A stretch of 64,000 nucleotides of DNA from Flavobacteriales bacterium (GTDB taxonomy: Bacteria > Bacteroidota > Bacteroidia > Flavobacteriales_D > Sanyastnellaceae): contig JAQWFN010000003.1 of the NCBI GenBank assembly GCA_029238785.1, positions 20,010-84,009 on the forward strand. The letters are read 5' to 3'. The notes beneath the pieces are model-generated. The model had not been told where the DNA came from, did not search any database, and saw nothing but the letters and a program-made list of their open reading frames with translations. Below are positions 16,043 through 24,070 of this stretch, piece by piece; the stretch's first letter is position 1, and every line of letters starts with the position of its first letter. The translations under genes and the position numbers were made by a program.

Positions 16043-19033
16043 ATGAAACGCATTCTTTTTGCATTTCTCGCGCTTATTGCTGCGAATTTTTTGAGCGCTC
16101 AGGCTTCTTTAGATATCGTCTTGCTCGACCAAAACAAAAAAGAAATTCCCTTCCAAGGAATTCAAGTGAGCAACACGGCCATTGGATACCAAAAGCAAGT
16201 TGCCACCAACGAAAACGGTAAAGTTCAGTTATACGGACTCTCCACTTCTGGTAAATACAGCATTGAAGTATTGGAGAGTGCATTTTATCACCCCTTAACA
16301 CAAGAGAACATTGTATTGATTTCTGGAAAAGCCACCTCTGTTACCCTCACTTTGACAGAAAAAACCCAGGCTTTGGATGTGGCCACTGTTTCGGGCGATA
16401 ATTATGTGAGCATCAACGCTGTTAACGCTGAAGTTGCTTCGAGTTTAGACGCCAGAGAAATCAACACCCTTCCTGTTGAAGGGCGAGACATCACCCGTGT
16501 TTTATACCGCTTGCCCAACATTACGCAAGCCACTGGTTTTTATCCTGAAGCCCCAAACATTGCCATCAACGGAGCAAATTCCTTGTATACCAATTATCAA
16601 ATCGATGGTATGGACAACAACGAGAACTTTCTTGGTGGTCAGCGTTTTGCCATGCCCATTGGTTTCACCCAAAGCATCACAGCTTTAACCAACAACTTCA
16701 GTGCAGAACACGGATTAAGCTCCAACGGCATCATCAACATCACCACAAAATCTGGAACCAACGAAACTGCGGGTGAAGTGTTTTACATGACGCGCCCCGG
16801 TGCAGTTATTGATTCGCCCAGTGAATTTGCCTTGCGTGATTTGTCTGGAAACCAAGTGAAAGACGGTTTTCAGAGACACCAAGTTGGTTTTGGATTGGGA
16901 GGCGCAATCACCCAGAATAAAACATTTTACTACCTCAATGTAGAACACACCTTAGACATCAAAGACAACCTCCTGAACGTACCACAATTGGGCATTAACG
17001 AAACTGTTCAAGGGAGAAATACCTTCACATACTTGTCTGGAAAGCTCGATCACAACTGGGGAGAACGCTTTCAAACCTCATTGCGCGTGAACACGGGTTT
17101 GAGCAATATTGAACGTCAAGGTGGTGGTTTAGAAGGTGGAGTGAACTTCCCTTCGGCGGGAAACACCCAAGCGCGAAATGCTATGAACATCGCCCTGAAA
17201 AATACGGTGCGAAGAACCAACTTCATTTACGAAGGAAATTTTCTTTACGGCCGCTTTCGCTGGAACTACGCCACGCCAGAAGATGAAGGGAGTCCGAACG
17301 TTACCGTACTCGACCCACAAGGCTTGACAATGGCGGTACTTGGTCATCCAGGCTATGTCTTTGACGTTACCGAAAACACCCAAGTGATTCAACAAAAGCT
17401 CACTTTCTTGCGCGACAAGCACACCATTAAAGCTGGTGCACAATACAAGCGATCGAACTTTGCGCTATTTGGTGGAGGAAACCCCAACGGAAGTTATACC
17501 GTGCAATTGAATGAAGATCAACTTGCCGCTTTACAAACCAACAACCCGGGAATTGGCTTAGTGCCGCAAGATCTACCCGGAGACGTGAGCGTTTTGAATT
17601 ATGGCGTAGAACTTCACCCAAACGCTTTTGAAGCCAATCAGAACATCTTCAGTATTTATATCGAAGACCAATGGGCCATTGCTCCGCGATTGAACGCGAA
17701 TATTGGCTTGCGTTATGATTATGACGACTTGTCGAAGGGTGGAAACGACACCGGAGACCTCAACAACATTGCACCTCGTTTGAGCTTAAATTATACCATC
17801 AACGAGCAAAGCAGTGTGCGCCTTGGCTATGGCATGTATTACGACAAAATCCTCTATGCTTTGTATAGCGATGCCTTGCAATTCAACTCCAACAGCGAGG
17901 GCTACAAAGCGCAATTACAAGCTTTGATTGACCAAGGAGTTTTGCCTGAAGGAAGTAACATTGAGGCCCTCACCAACGAAGGAAACCTCACGGCAAACGA
18001 TCCAAATGCGGCCTACTTACAAGGTCCGCTTGCCGCCGATCTTCAAAATCAAAGAAATGAGGTGTTTCAAAACGAACTGCGCATCCTCAACCCCAATGGT
18101 TATGACAACCCTTACAGCCATCAATTCATGGTGGGCTACCAGCGAAAAATAGATGAGGAATTATCCTTCTATGTTGATGTGATGCACAACCGTTCGTTCA
18201 ACTTGTTCCGACTCCGCAACCTGAACGCACCTGCCGCTTATCAGATCGATCCAGACAATGTGGTGGTGCAATCTCAAGCAGATGCTGATGCGAGTAGACC
18301 CGTTCCCATCTTCACAGATGAGCAAGGAAACTATGCTTTGATCAATGGCGACACCTTGAGAAACGTTTCGAGAAATGTGGTGATGACCGAAAGCGAGGGG
18401 AGATCTAATTACTATGCTTTGAACTTCACCCTTCAGAAAGAGCGCGGCGACGATAACTATGCTTTCCGCTTTATGTACACCTTGTCTTACTTGGAAAACA
18501 ACACCGAAGACATCAACTTCAGGGCCATGGACGGGAATGATTTCGAAGCAGAATGGGGTCCGTCTATTAACGACCGTACCCACCTCATCAACAGCATCTT
18601 CACCTACTACCCAACGAAAAACTTAAGCCTTAATCTAAGCGCATTGTTGCAGAGCGGACAGCCCATCAACCGCATTCCTGATGCCGGCATTTACGGCACA
18701 ACAGATTTGAACGGCGATGGTAGAGCTTTTGGTGATGCTTACGTTGGCAACAGCGACCGTTCTCCGGGTGAAGAGCGCAACAGCGATCGTTTACCTTGGT
18801 CGAACACCTTTGACTTGAGCATGTTCTACACCATTCCTTTCGGTGAGCAATCCAAAATGGAGATTGGTGCGTACGTATTCAACATCTTCAATGCAGAGAA
18901 CTTCAGTGGTTATTCGAACAACGCCACTCAGAGCAACCAAATTCAAGTTGGTCCAGCAAGCTCGGGTGTTTTTGTACAACGAAATGCAGCTCCTCCTCGT
19001 CAATTTCAATTCTCTGCCAGATTTTTGTTTTAA
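16043..19033 (+). CDS. Oar-like TonB-dependent outer-membrane receptor
   Basis: A 996-residue protein with a signal peptide ending LSAQ, an N-terminal carboxypeptidase-regulatory-like beta domain (about 20-115), a TonB plug (about 125-240, with YQIDGMDNNENF and an INITTKSGTNE segment) and a long beta-barrel ending in an aromatic residue (SARFLF). The plug and barrel resemble the Oar subgroup more than SusC: there is no SusD partner and no SusC motif. The stop is two bases before the start of the substrate-binding lipoprotein gene. Outer-membrane import and inner-membrane ABC import are therefore encoded as one unit, and the receptor probably takes up the ligand that the ABC system carries onward. 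Ligand unknown. Confidence 0.9.
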   Translation: MKRILFAFLALIAANFLSAQASLDIVLLDQNKKEIPFQGIQVSNTAIGYQKQVATNENGKVQLYGLSTSGKYSIEVLESAFYHPLTQENIVLISGKATSVTLTLTEKTQALDVATVSGDNYVSINAVNAEVASSLDAREINTLPVEGRDITRVLYRLPNITQATGFYPEAPNIAINGANSLYTNYQIDGMDNNENFLGGQRFAMPIGFTQSITALTNNFSAEHGLSSNGIINITTKSGTNETAGEVFYMTRPGAVIDSPSEFALRDLSGNQVKDGFQRHQVGFGLGGAITQNKTFYYLNVEHTLDIKDNLLNVPQLGINETVQGRNTFTYLSGKLDHNWGERFQTSLRVNTGLSNIERQGGGLEGGVNFPSAGNTQARNAMNIALKNTVRRTNFIYEGNFLYGRFRWNYATPEDEGSPNVTVLDPQGLTMAVLGHPGYVFDVTENTQVIQQKLTFLRDKHTIKAGAQYKRSNFALFGGGNPNGSYTVQLNEDQLAALQTNNPGIGLVPQDLPGDVSVLNYGVELHPNAFEANQNIFSIYIEDQWAIAPRLNANIGLRYDYDDLSKGGNDTGDLNNIAPRLSLNYTINEQSSVRLGYGMYYDKILYALYSDALQFNSNSEGYKAQLQALIDQGVLPEGSNIEALTNEGNLTANDPNAAYLQGPLAADLQNQRNEVFQNELRILNPNGYDNPYSHQFMVGYQRKIDEELSFYVDVMHNRSFNLFRLRNLNAPAAYQIDPDNVVVQSQADADASRPVPIFTDEQGNYALINGDTLRNVSRNVVMTESEGRSNYYALNFTLQKERGDDNYAFRFMYTLSYLENNTEDINFRAMDGNDFEAEWGPSINDRTHLINSIFTYYPTKNLSLNLSALLQSGQPINRIPDAGIYGTTDLNGDGRAFGDAYVGNSDRSPGEERNSDRLPWSNTFDLSMFYTIPFGEQSKMEIGAYVFNIFNAENFSGYSNNATQSNQIQVGPASSGVFVQRNAAPPRQFQFSARFLF

Positions 19034-19035
19034 GC

Positions 19036-20250
19036 ATGAAAAAACTCCGCTATCTCATTTTACTTGTTCTTTTAAGCGCTTGCGGAACAAGTCCCGAAAG
19101 CGAACCTTCATCTGATGCTGCTTCCATGACTTGGGAAGAGCAGCTGGAGGCAGCGCGTGGCCAAGAAATCACCTTGATGATGTGGCCTGGTGATCCGCTC
19201 ATCAACGCTTACATGAAAAGCTACGTGAAGCCAGAAGTGAAACAGCGTTTCGACATTGACTTGAACATTGTTCCAGGGCAAGGCAATCAAATTGTGAGCA
19301 GCTTGATGACCGAGCTAGAAGCTGGAAAGGAAAGCAGTGAGGTGGACATGGTTTGGATCAATGGGGAAACCTTTTACCAGCTCCGCCAGATCAAGGCTTT
19401 GCACGGTCCGTTTGCCAAATCGCTGCCCAACGCTGAATTTATCAATTGGGAGAGCGCATTTATCGGGACCGATTTTCAGCAGCCTGTCAATGGTTTTGAG
19501 TGTCCGTGGGGCAACGTTCAAATGACCCTAATTTACGACAGCCTGAAGGTGAGCACTCCGCCCATGACTTTGGATGAACTTGGACTTTGGGTGAAGGCCA
19601 ATCCGGGTAAATTCACCTTGGGGAACAACTTCACCGGTATGACCCTTTTGAAGGCATGGTTGATTGATTTTGCTGGAGGAGGAAAGTCATTAAACGGAGA
19701 TTTTGACGAAGCCAAATACCTCGAAGCCAGCACAAAGCTCTGGGAGTTCATCAATACCCATAAGGCCTATTTTTGGAATGAAGGGAAAAGTTTTCCAAAA
19801 GACTTGGCCGAGCAGCACCGCTTGTTTGCCAATGGAGAATTGGCCTTCACCATGAGCAATAACGACAGTGAGGTGGACAACAAGATTGCTCAAGGACTTT
19901 TCCCAGAGAGCGCTCGTGCCTATGTTCCCGATTACGGCAGCATTCAAAACTCGCACTACATGGGCATTACATCGCTCAGTGAAAACAAGAAGGCTGTTGA
20001 GGTGGTGATCAACTTTCTGATTTCACCGGAAGCGCAATTGAAAAAAATGGACCCTCGGGTTTGGGGAGACGGAACAGTTCTGGATGTGAACAAACTCAGC
20101 GTGGAATGGCAGCAAAAGTTTCAAAATGTTCCCGGGCGAGTGCATGCTCCTGAGCGTTCAGAAATAGCAGCAAAAGCGCTGATGGAACCGGCCCCAGAAT
20201 ACATGATGCGTTTGTTTGAAGACTTCAGATTAAAGGTAATTGAAGGGTGA
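19036..20250 (+). CDS. ABC-transporter substrate-binding lipoprotein, YnjB-like
   Basis: A 404-residue lipoprotein (lipobox LLSAC near residue 17) with a periplasmic binding protein fold of the iron/thiamine/spermidine superfamily. The segment VDMVWINGETFYQL and the following ALHGPFAKSLPN resemble E. coli YnjB, whose substrate is not established. C-terminal VINFLISPEAQLKKM is a typical last-lobe helix. The gene begins 2 bases after the receptor stop and its TGA overlaps the GTG of the first permease, so receptor, binding protein and permeases are translationally linked. Confidence 0.87.
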   Translation: MKKLRYLILLVLLSACGTSPESEPSSDAASMTWEEQLEAARGQEITLMMWPGDPLINAYMKSYVKPEVKQRFDIDLNIVPGQGNQIVSSLMTELEAGKESSEVDMVWINGETFYQLRQIKALHGPFAKSLPNAEFINWESAFIGTDFQQPVNGFECPWGNVQMTLIYDSLKVSTPPMTLDELGLWVKANPGKFTLGNNFTGMTLLKAWLIDFAGGGKSLNGDFDEAKYLEASTKLWEFINTHKAYFWNEGKSFPKDLAEQHRLFANGELAFTMSNNDSEVDNKIAQGLFPESARAYVPDYGSIQNSHYMGITSLSENKKAVEVVINFLISPEAQLKKMDPRVWGDGTVLDVNKLSVEWQQKFQNVPGRVHAPERSEIAAKALMEPAPEYMMRLFEDFRLKVIEG

Positions 20251-21095
20251 TTCTTGGGCGAAAAAATATCGTTCTCACCGCATTTGTGCTCATTTGTTTG
20301 CTCCCTTTGCTCATGGGCTTTGTCTATTCTTTGGGCTACAGCTTAGGAGTTTTTGGATTGATGAATGAGGGCTTTACACTCGACCATTGGCTGCGTTTGT
20401 TTGCGTCAAAAGATGCCTGGAGCAGCTTGATTTACACCTTCCTGCTCACCCTGGTTTCAATCACACTCGTGATTGTTTTCGCGGGGCTGCTTTCTCGCGC
20501 ATTTGTGTCAAAGCCTGAGCGCTCTTTCACCCAAAAACTACTTTTACTACCGCTGCTTTTTGCACCTGTTGCCGCTGGTTTTGCGTGGTACTACGTGCTT
20601 AGTCCCGCCGGAATCTTAAGCCGCATCAGTCATGCTTTAGGCCTCACAGAAGACATCACCTCCTTCCCCAGGATGGTGAATGACGACTGGAGCATCGGTA
20701 TTTTGCTTGTTCATGTCTTTTTGGTCTTGCCCATTTTTACATTTCTGTTCACCGCTCAGGCCAAAAGCATGAACTTGTTGGAGATGAACAAGCTCGCTAC
20801 AAGTTTAGGAAGCTCGCGCCTTCAGTGTTTCACTAAGCTTTGGTTGCCCGCTTTGGTGAAGCGCTTTAAATTGCTCATTGTGCTCTACGCCGTGTTCTTT
20901 ATGGGGACGTATGAAGTGCCTTTGATTTTAGGACAGAGTTCGCCCCGTGTTTTGACCGTTTTTATTAGTGAAAAGCTCACCATGTTTAGCTTAGACGACA
21001 TTCCTTTGGGTCATTGCATGGCGGTTTTTTACAGTGCCTGCATCTTTATTGTGCTCAGCTTTTTCCTTTATCGCCAAAAAAGCACCGCCTCATGA
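20247..21095 (+). CDS. ABC-transporter permease 1 (YnjC-like half)
   Basis: A 282-residue inner-membrane permease with about six predicted transmembrane segments. The cytoplasmic EAA-type loop (LEMNKLATSLGSSRLQCFTKLWLP, about 180-203) contacts the ATPase. The start is GTG at 20247, overlapping the stop of the binding-protein gene (GTGA), which sets the reading frame. It pairs with permease 2. Together they resemble the two halves that are fused in E. coli YnjC. Confidence 0.87.
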   Translation: MILGRKNIVLTAFVLICLLPLLMGFVYSLGYSLGVFGLMNEGFTLDHWLRLFASKDAWSSLIYTFLLTLVSITLVIVFAGLLSRAFVSKPERSFTQKLLLLPLLFAPVAAGFAWYYVLSPAGILSRISHALGLTEDITSFPRMVNDDWSIGILLVHVFLVLPIFTFLFTAQAKSMNLLEMNKLATSLGSSRLQCFTKLWLPALVKRFKLLIVLYAVFFMGTYEVPLILGQSSPRVLTVFISEKLTMFSLDDIPLGHCMAVFYSACIFIVLSFFLYRQKSTAS

Positions 21096-21916
21096 TGAAA
21101 CTAGGAAAAAGTACCCTCGCGCTCTTTGTGCTTTTGCCGCTCCTCTGCGTTATTTATCTCAGTGTGGTGAGCGCATGGACCTACCCGCTTTTGTTCGATG
21201 CTGAATTCAGCTTAAAGCATTACCTCGTGCTCTTTTCTGGTGAAAGTGAACTCGCTTGGAGCTTTGTTCAAAGTGTTCTCCTCAGCCTCGTGATGGCCAC
21301 TTTAGGACTCCTATTCGGCTTTTTCGTTGCAAAAGAAATTGCCTTTTCAAAGTACGGATCTCGTCTTTTAAAACTGGCCTTTTACCCTTATATGATTGCA
21401 CCCGTAGTTTTGGGTTCGATGCTGCAGTTTTATTTTGTTCGTTGGGGTTTGAGCGCCTCTTTTTTCGGGGTGATGCTGGCTCAGTCTTTATTCATTCTGC
21501 CCTATGCCGTGCTGATCATGAGTAGTTTTTGGTCGGAAAACATCTTACAGCTTTTCAAACTTGGACAGAGTCTTGGTGGCGATGCTAAAACCGTCAAGCG
21601 CACCTTGCTCTACCCTTTAGCCAAACCATGGATGCTCCTCACCTTTGCACAGTGCTTTTTGATCTCGTGGTTTGAATATGGTATAACTCAAGTGCTCGGC
21701 ATTGGAAAAGTCAAAACCCTCAGCGTAATCAGCATGCAGTTCTTAAAAGAGGCCAATCCGCACCCCGCAGCAGTGGCCGCTGTGCTCATGATTGTGCCCG
21801 TACTGCTTACTTTCATTATTTTGTACCGCTGGCAAAACAAAGCACAAGGAAATTGGTCGGCCATCGCCCCCATCAACAATAGTTTAAGCCATCACCCTAA
21901 AAAAGTAGGCGCATGA
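21092..21916 (+). CDS. ABC-transporter permease 2
   Basis: A 274-residue inner-membrane permease with about six transmembrane segments and an EAA-type loop (LFKLGQSLGGDAKTVKRTLLYPLAK). ATG at 21092 is chosen because it overlaps the previous stop as ATGA; an upstream in-frame ATG at 21014 lies inside permease 1 and would add a non-membrane stretch. Its own stop overlaps the ATPase ATG in the same way. It forms the second half of the channel. Confidence 0.86.
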   Translation: MMKLGKSTLALFVLLPLLCVIYLSVVSAWTYPLLFDAEFSLKHYLVLFSGESELAWSFVQSVLLSLVMATLGLLFGFFVAKEIAFSKYGSRLLKLAFYPYMIAPVVLGSMLQFYFVRWGLSASFFGVMLAQSLFILPYAVLIMSSFWSENILQLFKLGQSLGGDAKTVKRTLLYPLAKPWMLLTFAQCFLISWFEYGITQVLGIGKVKTLSVISMQFLKEANPHPAAVAAVLMIVPVLLTFIILYRWQNKAQGNWSAIAPINNSLSHHPKKVGA

Positions 21917-22656
21917 TAGAGGTTCGTCAATGGCAAAAAAAATATGCTGAGCTTGAAGTGTTGAAATCGCTCAACTTCCAAATGGAGGAAGGCAAAACCC
22001 TGGCGGTTTTGGGTGAAAGCGGTTGCGGGAAAAGTACCCTGCTAAAAACCTTGGCCGGCTTTGACGTACCAGACGGTGGAAGTTTTTTATTCAATGGGCA
22101 AAATATCAATGCACTGCCCGTTCATCAGCGAGGCATCGTTTACATGAGCCAAGAAGCCCTTTTGTTTCCCCACCTCAATGTGTTTGATAACTTGGCTTAC
22201 GGACTAAATATCCGCAAGGTATCGAAAGCAACACAGCGAGAAAAAGTAATGGTGCTAGCTCAAGAGTTGGGCATTGAAGACCAGCTTGAAAAAATGCCTT
22301 CGGAATTGTCTGGCGGACAAAAACAGCGGGTAAATTTTGGAAGGGCTTTGATTACTCAACCCAGAATGTTGCTTTTAGACGAACCCTTTGCCAGTTTAGA
22401 CAGCGGCACCCGAATGAAAATGCAAAAGCTCTTCATTGAAAGCGCCGAAAAATGGAAACTGAGCACAATTTTCGTCACCCACGACATCAAAGAAGCCTTG
22501 ATTATGGGCTCGCTTTGGGGAACGATGAGCAATGGAAGCCTGGAGCTCTTTGAAAGTAAGCAGGCATTTATCGCAGCAGAACAATCTGGCGCAAAAGAAG
22601 AAATGGCCTTTTGGCAAACTATTCAAAGTGAAAATGGAAGAAAAGATGATGAATAA
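21913..22656 (+). CDS. ABC-transporter ATP-binding protein
   Basis: A 247-residue nucleotide-binding subunit. Walker A is GESGCGKST (34-42), the signature motif is LSGGQKQRVNFGRAL, Walker B is MLLLDEPFASLD and the H-loop is IFVTHDIKEAL. It powers import through permeases 1 and 2 and resembles the ATPases of the YnjD/PotA/FbpC group but lacks a long C-terminal regulatory domain. It is joined to its neighbours by ATGA overlap upstream and by an 11-base overlap with the radical SAM gene downstream. Confidence 0.93.
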   Translation: MIEVRQWQKKYAELEVLKSLNFQMEEGKTLAVLGESGCGKSTLLKTLAGFDVPDGGSFLFNGQNINALPVHQRGIVYMSQEALLFPHLNVFDNLAYGLNIRKVSKATQREKVMVLAQELGIEDQLEKMPSELSGGQKQRVNFGRALITQPRMLLLDEPFASLDSGTRMKMQKLFIESAEKWKLSTIFVTHDIKEALIMGSLWGTMSNGSLELFESKQAFIAAEQSGAKEEMAFWQTIQSENGRKDDE

Positions 22657-23575
22657 GTTTGATCATATCGAATCGGTGTATTGGGTGTTTACCCAATTGT
22701 GTAACGATAAGTGCGACCACTGCTACAACCTCAGTGGTCCGCAAGGAAGCAGAATGAGCGAAGAGGAATGTTTGGCCATCATCGAAAACCTTCCCCGCAA
22801 AGTCGACCGCATTATTTTGAGTGGTGGTGAACCCATCGCTGAGAAGAAAAAACTCTATTTGATTTTAGACCATTTAAAAGAAAAATACGGCAGCGAAACA
22901 CAAATCATGCTGCAAACCAACGGCGATTTGCTCACCGAAGAAATACTCGACATCCTCATTGAGAAAGGGGTTACTCGTTTTGACATTGCCAGTATTGATC
23001 GCTACCACAAAAAGGCCGGTGGCCGACTCATGGAATTGGCTGATTTGTTTGATTCGCGCGGTGTGAATGGTGATGAAAAAGACCCTTTGGTGAAGAAAGA
23101 CAACTACCTTCATGCTTATCCTTTGAGTTGGGGATATTGGGGGGCGAGTGAAGAGATATGGCTCGGTGGAAACTGGCCTAGAGGAAGGGCTTTTCAGAAG
23201 AACATCTGGCTCAAAAACCCCGATCATAATTTTTGCTCCATCCTCTCGGGTGGGATTGGTTTTTTGAGTGGTGGCGACGAAATTCCACAAGAGATCTCCA
23301 TTCAGCTTTGGAAAATCAACCCTTGTTGCCCGGGCACCAAAGAAGCCCTTGGCGATGCGCGTAGCGAAAAGGTAGCCGAGGTGCTCGCGCGCTTGGCCGG
23401 CAATCCCGTTTTCGAAAAAATCAACTTGGGCGATCCCATCAGCATGGGGGAAAGCATTGGGGTGAGCACAGAACACGCCAAAAAACGCTGTGGTGAATTG
23501 AAAAGCGTGTGCCTCTGGTGCGATGAATTTTTCGACAAGCATTTCGACATCAAAACACTTGCTGCCAAACAATAA
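22646..23575 (+). CDS. Radical SAM protein with C-terminal cysteine cluster
   Basis: A 309-residue cytoplasmic protein with the radical SAM [4Fe-4S] motif C19-x3-C23-x2-C26 near the N terminus and an ILSGGEP segment for SAM binding. A second group of cysteines lies in the C-terminal third (C227, C228, C282, C289, C292), so an auxiliary iron-sulfur cluster is plausible. ATG 22646 (or 22649) is chosen: it overlaps the ATPase stop, and an earlier in-frame ATG lies deep inside the ATPase gene. Co-translation with an importer suggests it modifies the imported compound or something needed for its use. The reaction is unknown. Confidence 0.88.
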   Translation: MMNKFDHIESVYWVFTQLCNDKCDHCYNLSGPQGSRMSEEECLAIIENLPRKVDRIILSGGEPIAEKKKLYLILDHLKEKYGSETQIMLQTNGDLLTEEILDILIEKGVTRFDIASIDRYHKKAGGRLMELADLFDSRGVNGDEKDPLVKKDNYLHAYPLSWGYWGASEEIWLGGNWPRGRAFQKNIWLKNPDHNFCSILSGGIGFLSGGDEIPQEISIQLWKINPCCPGTKEALGDARSEKVAEVLARLAGNPVFEKINLGDPISMGESIGVSTEHAKKRCGELKSVCLWCDEFFDKHFDIKTLAAKQ

Positions 23576-23599
23576 GCCATCACCCCATCACCCAAAAAA

Positions 23600-23959
23600 A
23601 TGCTTTACTTCATCTACAACGCAGACGCCGGCAAATGGAACGGATACATGGACATGCTCCACAAAATCGTTTCGCCCAAAACCTATCCTTGTCACTTGTG
23701 CGACATCACCTACGGCGTGTTTAAAATTCGACCAGAGTGGGACGCCTTCTTAAAGTCACAAAGCGATGAGCTCGTTTTCCTGCACCGCGATGAATGGCAA
23801 AAAGATGCCGCATTTGTGGAAGAACAACTGCCTGCAATTTTCGAGGTGAGGGAAGGAAAAAGCAGCGTGGCCTTGTCTGCTCAAGACATGAGCGAGATGG
23901 ATTTGGCTGAGCTCATGGCTTGGGTTGAAGGTAGGCGAAAAAGCAATGAAGCGCGCTGA
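23600..23959 (+). CDS. Small conserved CxxC protein
   Basis: A 119-residue cytoplasmic protein beginning MLYFIYNADAGKWNG, with a C31-H-L-C34 motif in TYPCHLCDITYG and a later acidic helix rich in Asp/Glu (SEMDLAELMAWVEG). I remember similar proteins in Bacteroidota, sometimes labelled GTPase without any P-loop; none is visible here. The opening Y-x-A-D-A-G-K and the CxxC look like the conserved core. It follows the radical SAM gene by 24 bases and probably belongs to the same unit as a redox or metal-binding accessory. Confidence 0.7.
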   Translation: MLYFIYNADAGKWNGYMDMLHKIVSPKTYPCHLCDITYGVFKIRPEWDAFLKSQSDELVFLHRDEWQKDAAFVEEQLPAIFEVREGKSSVALSAQDMSEMDLAELMAWVEGRRKSNEAR

Positions 23960-24070
23960 AGATCAGGGTTTAAGTTAAAACACGCCTTTCCACAGCACAA
24001 TGTGTACTACTTCACACACTATCAACAAAGCGGTTCCGTTTTTGATATACCTTCATTTGTTCGGAAAGCC

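Noticed and set aside
16043..19033. Polysaccharide utilisation locus (SusCD-type)
   Set aside because: The receptor is Oar-like, and no SusD, glycosidase, polysaccharide lyase or sulfatase is nearby.
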